Origin: Bacillota bacterium
Lineage (GTDB): Bacteria; Bacillota; Clostridia; Acetivibrionales; DTU013
DNA: 64,000 nucleotides
Direction: 5' to 3'
Assembly: GCA_023426125.1 (NCBI GenBank)
Contig: JAFABI010000041.1
Span: 1-64,000 of the forward strand
Shown here piece by piece: positions 60,322 through 64,000 of this stretch. A program made the translations under genes and the position numbers. Every line of letters starts with the position of its first letter. Position 1 is the stretch's first letter. The notes beneath the pieces were generated by a model that did not search any database, was not told the origin of the DNA, and saw nothing but the letters and a program-made list of their open reading frames with translations.

Positions 60322-63300
60322 ATGAGCGATTTTGAGGACGGCAATTTAACGGGAGCGGTCGCCATCATAGGAATGAACGGCCGTTTTCCCGGTGCGGACA
60401 ATATGGATGAATTTTGGCAAAACCTCTACAACGGAGTGGAATCCGTGAAATTCTTCAACAGGGACGAATTGGTCAGGATGGGCATCGATGAATATTTGCT
60501 GGATAATCCCAGATTCGTTGCGGCGGATGCCATACTTGGCGGAATGGACCTGTTTGACGCCGCGTTCTTTGACTATTCTGCAAGAGAAGCAGAAATCATG
60601 GACCCGCAGCACCGCCTGTTCCTTGAAAGCGCGTGGGAGGTGCTTGAAAGCGCCGGGTATAATTCGGAGATTTACAAAGGGCGTATCGCCGTATATGCCG
60701 GTGCCAACCTGAGCGGGTATATGATACGGAATCTCTATTCGAACCCGGGCCTGGTGGAAAATGCAGGCACCTTCAAGATAATGATTGCAAATTCACAGGA
60801 CTTCCTGGCTACAAGGGTATCCTACAAGATGAATCTTACGGGGCCGAGCGTGAATGTAAATACGCTCTGCTCATCCTCCATGGTTGCCGTTCACATGGCA
60901 TGCCAGAATTTGCAGAATTACAGTTGTGACCTTGCCCTGGCCGGAGGGGTCAGCTTCCAGATATCGAGAAATGAAGCCTTTTTTTATCAGGAGGGAGGGA
61001 TTGGTTCCGGTGACGGGCATTGCCGTGCTTTTGACTCGAGAGCCAATGGGACCGTCAGCGGCAGCGGCCTTGCGGTGGTCGTACTCAAGAGGCTTGAAGA
61101 CGCCATCGCCGACGGTGATTACATACATGCGGTGATCAGGGGTACGGGCCTAAACAATGACGGCTCGGAAAAGAACAGCTATACCGCTCCCAATGCAGAC
61201 GGGCAGGCGGAATGCATAGCAGAGGCGATTGCAATGTCGGGAGTCGATCCCGAGACAATCACCTATATTGACGCGCATGGTACGGGAACCGATCTTGGGG
61301 ACCCTATCGAAATATCCGCATTGACAAAGGCTTACCGTGCTTATACTCGAAAAAAGCAATTCTGTGCCATAGGCTCGGTGAAGACCAATATCGGACACCT
61401 GGTTACCGCAGGCGGTCTGGCAAGTCTTGTGAAAACCGTATTGGCTATGAAACACAGGGCTCTGCCTCCCAGCTTGAATTTTGAAGAGCCCAATCCTAAG
61501 ATCGATTTTGTAAACAGTCCTTTCTACATCAATCATAAGCTGACAAAATGGGAATCAGAGGGACATCCCCTTAGAGCCGGGGTAAGCTCCTTCGGCATCG
61601 GAGGGACGAACACCCACGTGATCCTGGAGGAGGCGCCTGAAAGCAAGCCTTCGGGAAAGTCCCCATGGCCCTGGCAGTTGATTGTTTTGTCTGCAAAAAC
61701 GGAGACGGCGCTGGAAAAAATGACGGAAAATCTTGCTGAATTTGTCAGCAGGAATAAGGAATTAAACACAGCTGACATTGCATTTACCCTCCAGGCCGGC
61801 AGAAGGAATTTCAACTGCCGCAGGATGCTGCTTTGCCGCGATCTGGGCGATTTGGAGGAAAAACTGAAGAAGCCTGCGGGAGAGTATGCTTTTACACGTT
61901 TCAGAAAACCGAAGGAACAACCGGTGGTGTTCATGTTTCCGGGGGAAGGGGCGTTTTATGGAAATATGGGACGGGAATTGTATGAAACCGAACCGGTTTA
62001 TAAAGCTAATTTTGACCGGTGTTCCGAGGTATATAAGAATATAGCGGGAACCGATATCCGCAGGGTGCTTTATCCTGACGTACCAATAGAGGAGGGGCTG
62101 GAGCGGCATATACCTGATGAGGTGAACCTTCGGGCAATGATTTTTTCCACTGAATATTCCCTGGCCAGGCTGTGGCTTGAGTTCGGGATAGAACCGGAGT
62201 CAATGATCGGCGAGGGCGCGGGTGAATATGCTGCAGCGTGTCTTGCAGGCGTCATGTCCGAGGAGGATGCATTAATGCTTGTGTCGGCCGGGGTGGAAGA
62301 TTTGCCCCGGAAAGCCCGGAAGGCCGCCTTGAAGGCTCCTCAAATGCCTGTTATATCCGGTCTTACAGGCAGCAGGATCAAGGACAGCGAGGCTGCGGAT
62401 CCTGATTACTGGATAGAACAGCGTCATGCAACACAAATCCGGAAGGGGCTGCTGGAGATCATGAAGGACACCGACCGCCTTCTCCTTGAACTGGGACCGG
62501 GGAAGGGGCTTGTCACAAGGATCAATGAACTCGCACAGCCCGGGATTGAACCGGATACGATCTATACAATGCCCGCCCCCGATTCCAAGGAAACGGATGC
62601 ATATGCCTTGCTGCGCAGTATTGGACAATTCTGGCTTGCCGGAGGAAAGGTTGACTGGAACAGGCTTCCTATGAACAAGAAGCGCCATCGTATTCCCCTG
62701 CCGACCTATCCCTTTGAAAGACAGCGGTACTGGATTGAGCCGGGCAAACGAAGCGAAGCTCCGGGACAGACTGCGTTACAGGTAAACGGTAAGGAGGAAA
62801 TCAACAATTCCATTGTAAGCTCGGGATTTGTCGGCGGTGCAATAAACATGACCTTCAGCCTGGATACCGATGGGCCGGAGGAACAAAAGAAACAGCAGCT
62901 TGAAGATATGCTGCTGTTTAGAGAACGGCTGGTGGAATTCTGCAAAAACGATGGTGGAATTTCCCGCGGGATGGAGATATCGCCGGTAAGCCTTGTCAAG
63001 AAACAAACCCCGGCTGCTGCCGGTACCGGTAATGGCGTCAAGCTGAACAAAGTGCCGCGTCCCGAACTTGAAACAGCTTATGCCGCACCGAGGAACGAAA
63101 CCGAAAGAATCATTGTAGAACGGTGGCAGGAGGTTTTAGGGTATGAAAGCATCGGTATCCATGATGATTTTTTCACACTCGGCGGACATTCACTCCTTGC
63201 TGCGGCAATTGCCACCGATCTTGGCAAGGTGTTTAAGGTGCAAATACCAATGAGGGAGCTTTTTGAAGCGACTACGGCGGAAGAAGTCGCAAAGCTGGTA

Positions 63301-63375
63301 GAAGCATATCAATGGGCGGTTCAGGGACAGGAAGAAGCTGCTGCGGATTCCGACGCGGATGTGGGTTTTATCTGA
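60322..63375 (+). CDS. PKS module KS-AT-ACP with degenerate AT
   Basis: A 1017-residue protein; start ATG 60322 behind AAGGGAG, 16 bases after the first synthase. The KS (residues about 14-440) is complete: Cys183 in TLCSSS, His319 in DAHGTGT, His359 in NIGHL. An AT-like domain begins FMFPGEGA at about 538. But the GHSxGE active site at 630-635 reads GEGAGE, so His and the catalytic Ser are gone. The core from LVSA to PVISGLTG is also shortened by roughly 100 residues. The post-AT segment (IPLPTYPFERQRYW) and a C-terminal ACP (Ser957, LGGHS) are normal. KS and ACP can work only if malonyl groups come in trans. Confidence 0.92.
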   Translation: MSDFEDGNLTGAVAIIGMNGRFPGADNMDEFWQNLYNGVESVKFFNRDELVRMGIDEYLLDNPRFVAADAILGGMDLFDAAFFDYSAREAEIMDPQHRLFLESAWEVLESAGYNSEIYKGRIAVYAGANLSGYMIRNLYSNPGLVENAGTFKIMIANSQDFLATRVSYKMNLTGPSVNVNTLCSSSMVAVHMACQNLQNYSCDLALAGGVSFQISRNEAFFYQEGGIGSGDGHCRAFDSRANGTVSGSGLAVVVLKRLEDAIADGDYIHAVIRGTGLNNDGSEKNSYTAPNADGQAECIAEAIAMSGVDPETITYIDAHGTGTDLGDPIEISALTKAYRAYTRKKQFCAIGSVKTNIGHLVTAGGLASLVKTVLAMKHRALPPSLNFEEPNPKIDFVNSPFYINHKLTKWESEGHPLRAGVSSFGIGGTNTHVILEEAPESKPSGKSPWPWQLIVLSAKTETALEKMTENLAEFVSRNKELNTADIAFTLQAGRRNFNCRRMLLCRDLGDLEEKLKKPAGEYAFTRFRKPKEQPVVFMFPGEGAFYGNMGRELYETEPVYKANFDRCSEVYKNIAGTDIRRVLYPDVPIEEGLERHIPDEVNLRAMIFSTEYSLARLWLEFGIEPESMIGEGAGEYAAACLAGVMSEEDALMLVSAGVEDLPRKARKAALKAPQMPVISGLTGSRIKDSEAADPDYWIEQRHATQIRKGLLEIMKDTDRLLLELGPGKGLVTRINELAQPGIEPDTIYTMPAPDSKETDAYALLRSIGQFWLAGGKVDWNRLPMNKKRHRIPLPTYPFERQRYWIEPGKRSEAPGQTALQVNGKEEINNSIVSSGFVGGAINMTFSLDTDGPEEQKKQQLEDMLLFRERLVEFCKNDGGISRGMEISPVSLVKKQTPAAAGTGNGVKLNKVPRPELETAYAAPRNETERIIVERWQEVLGYESIGIHDDFFTLGGHSLLAAAIATDLGKVFKVQIPMRELFEATTAEEVAKLVEAYQWAVQGQEEAAADSDADVGFI

Positions 63376-63409
63376 TTCCGGCTGCAGTGCGGCAAGGAGG
63401 AGTTGCTAT

Positions 63410-64000
63410 ATGACAATGATAGAATTCCTATCAAGATTACGGAACATGGATGTGAAGCTCTGGGTGGAGGGGGATAATCTCCGCTATCAGGCTCCGAAGG
63501 GTAAAATGGACAGGGAGCTTCTCCAGGAAATATCCGGACGGAAAAGCGAAATAATCTCATTCCTGAAGCAAGCAGGTTTTGAAGCGCGCGACATGCAGGA
63601 GCCTATTCCGGTCATTCGGAGGGAAGGCGGGGAATTGCCGGTTTCATTTTCTCAGCAGTCGCTCTGGTTTTATGCCCAGCTTGTACCGGACAGTCCGGTC
63701 TACAACATACCGAATGCGGTCAGAATAACCGGAGCATTGGAGGAAGGCATCCTCAAGGAAGCTTTGAACAGGATTTCCCTCAGGCATGAATCTCTAAGGA
63801 CCATCTTTAAAAATGCCGGCGGCAAACCCACGCAGGAAATTATTCCTTCTGCCTGTGTTTCCCTTGGATTTGTTGATTTGATTGGGATTTCCGGACTTGG
63901 AAGCGGGGAACTGCAAAGATTGATGGAGGAAGAAGCCTGGAAGCCCTTTGACCTGGAAAAAGGCCCGCTATGGCGGGTAGTACTGTATAAACTGCAAGCT
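63410..64000 (+). CDS. NRPS with TubC-type docking domain and condensation domain, cut by window edge
   Basis: The frame opens at ATG 63410 behind AAGGAGGAG and runs to the last base, 197 codons. Residues 1-55 match the TubC N-terminal docking domain (MIEFLSRLRNMDVKLWVEGDNLRY, then KSEIISFLKQ), which receives the chain from an upstream synthase. From about residue 78 a condensation domain begins (PVSFSQQSLWFYAQLVPDSP, LNRISLRHESLRTIF, WKPFDLEKGPLWRV). Its HHxxxDG site lies beyond the window. It continues the line after the KS-AT-ACP protein and should add an amino acid of unknown identity. Confidence 0.9.
   Translation, partial: MTMIEFLSRLRNMDVKLWVEGDNLRYQAPKGKMDRELLQEISGRKSEIISFLKQAGFEARDMQEPIPVIRREGGELPVSFSQQSLWFYAQLVPDSPVYNIPNAVRITGALEEGILKEALNRISLRHESLRTIFKNAGGKPTQEIIPSACVSLGFVDLIGISGLGSGELQRLMEEEAWKPFDLEKGPLWRVVLYKLQA

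Noticed and set aside
1..64000. CRISPR arrays, tRNA and rRNA genes
   Set aside because: No regularly spaced repeats, cloverleaf-like sequences or rRNA signature stretches were noticed on reading the window.

Overview
The window looks like chromosomal DNA from a Gram-positive anaerobe of the class Clostridia. The grounds are AGGAGG-type ribosome binding sites, TTG and GTG starts, lipobox lipoproteins, YesM/YesN and AraC-type regulators beside Lpl-type sugar importers, FMN and TPP riboswitches with intrinsic terminators, and an EFR1-type flavodoxin/ferredoxin protein. This assignment is inferred from gene content; no rRNA or tRNA gene was seen.

Positions 1-5.8 kb are a worn mosaic: the tail of an unknown protein, an IS1182-like transposase relic, an ArsR regulator with an EFR1 ferredoxin, a frameshifted Rossmann-enzyme relic, a probable group II intron fragment, a 5'-truncated flavin reductase, and an intact merR/yqhD pair. 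Positions 5.9-14.4 kb are a beta-glucoside-type locus (YesMN two-component system, ABC importer, URO-D-like protein, GH1 enzyme, ROK kinase). It is partly decayed: the kinase is internally deleted, the binding protein keeps only its C-terminus, and one permease has an in-frame TGA. Positions 14.5-17.8 kb hold a lipoprotein, a broken serine recombinase and an ECF sigma/DUF4179 pair.

Positions 17.9-21.7 kb are an FMN-riboswitch-controlled ribD-ribE-ribBA-ribH operon. Positions 21.9-25.8 kb, on the minus strand, carry two GNAT acetyltransferases, a cupin, an internally deleted methyltransferase behind an apparent leader-peptide attenuator, and an EamA transporter. Positions 25.9-29.9 kb are thiD-thiC-thiM-thiE behind two tandem TPP riboswitches, each with its own terminator.

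Positions 30.2-46 kb hold two Lpl-type importers, each with its own regulator: a YesS-like membrane AraC protein for the first and a divergent YesMN pair for the second. A predicted beta-propeller protein follows the first. No glycoside hydrolase accompanies either.

Positions 46.2-64 kb begin a hybrid NRPS/PKS cluster that runs off the window. It encodes a type II thioesterase, a cyclic-peptide-type ABC exporter, an exported Ntn hydrolase, a 3.3-kaa protein (acyl-AMP ligase-ACP-C-A-PCP-KS-KR-DH-ACP), a KS-AT-ACP protein, and the start of an NRPS with a TubC-type docking domain. The first PKS module has no AT. The AT of the second has lost its GHSxG serine, so extender loading must come from elsewhere or the line is dead. 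An acyl-starter line, a PvdE-like exporter and an exported acylase-type enzyme together suggest an acylated precursor trimmed after export. This is the most interesting system in the window.
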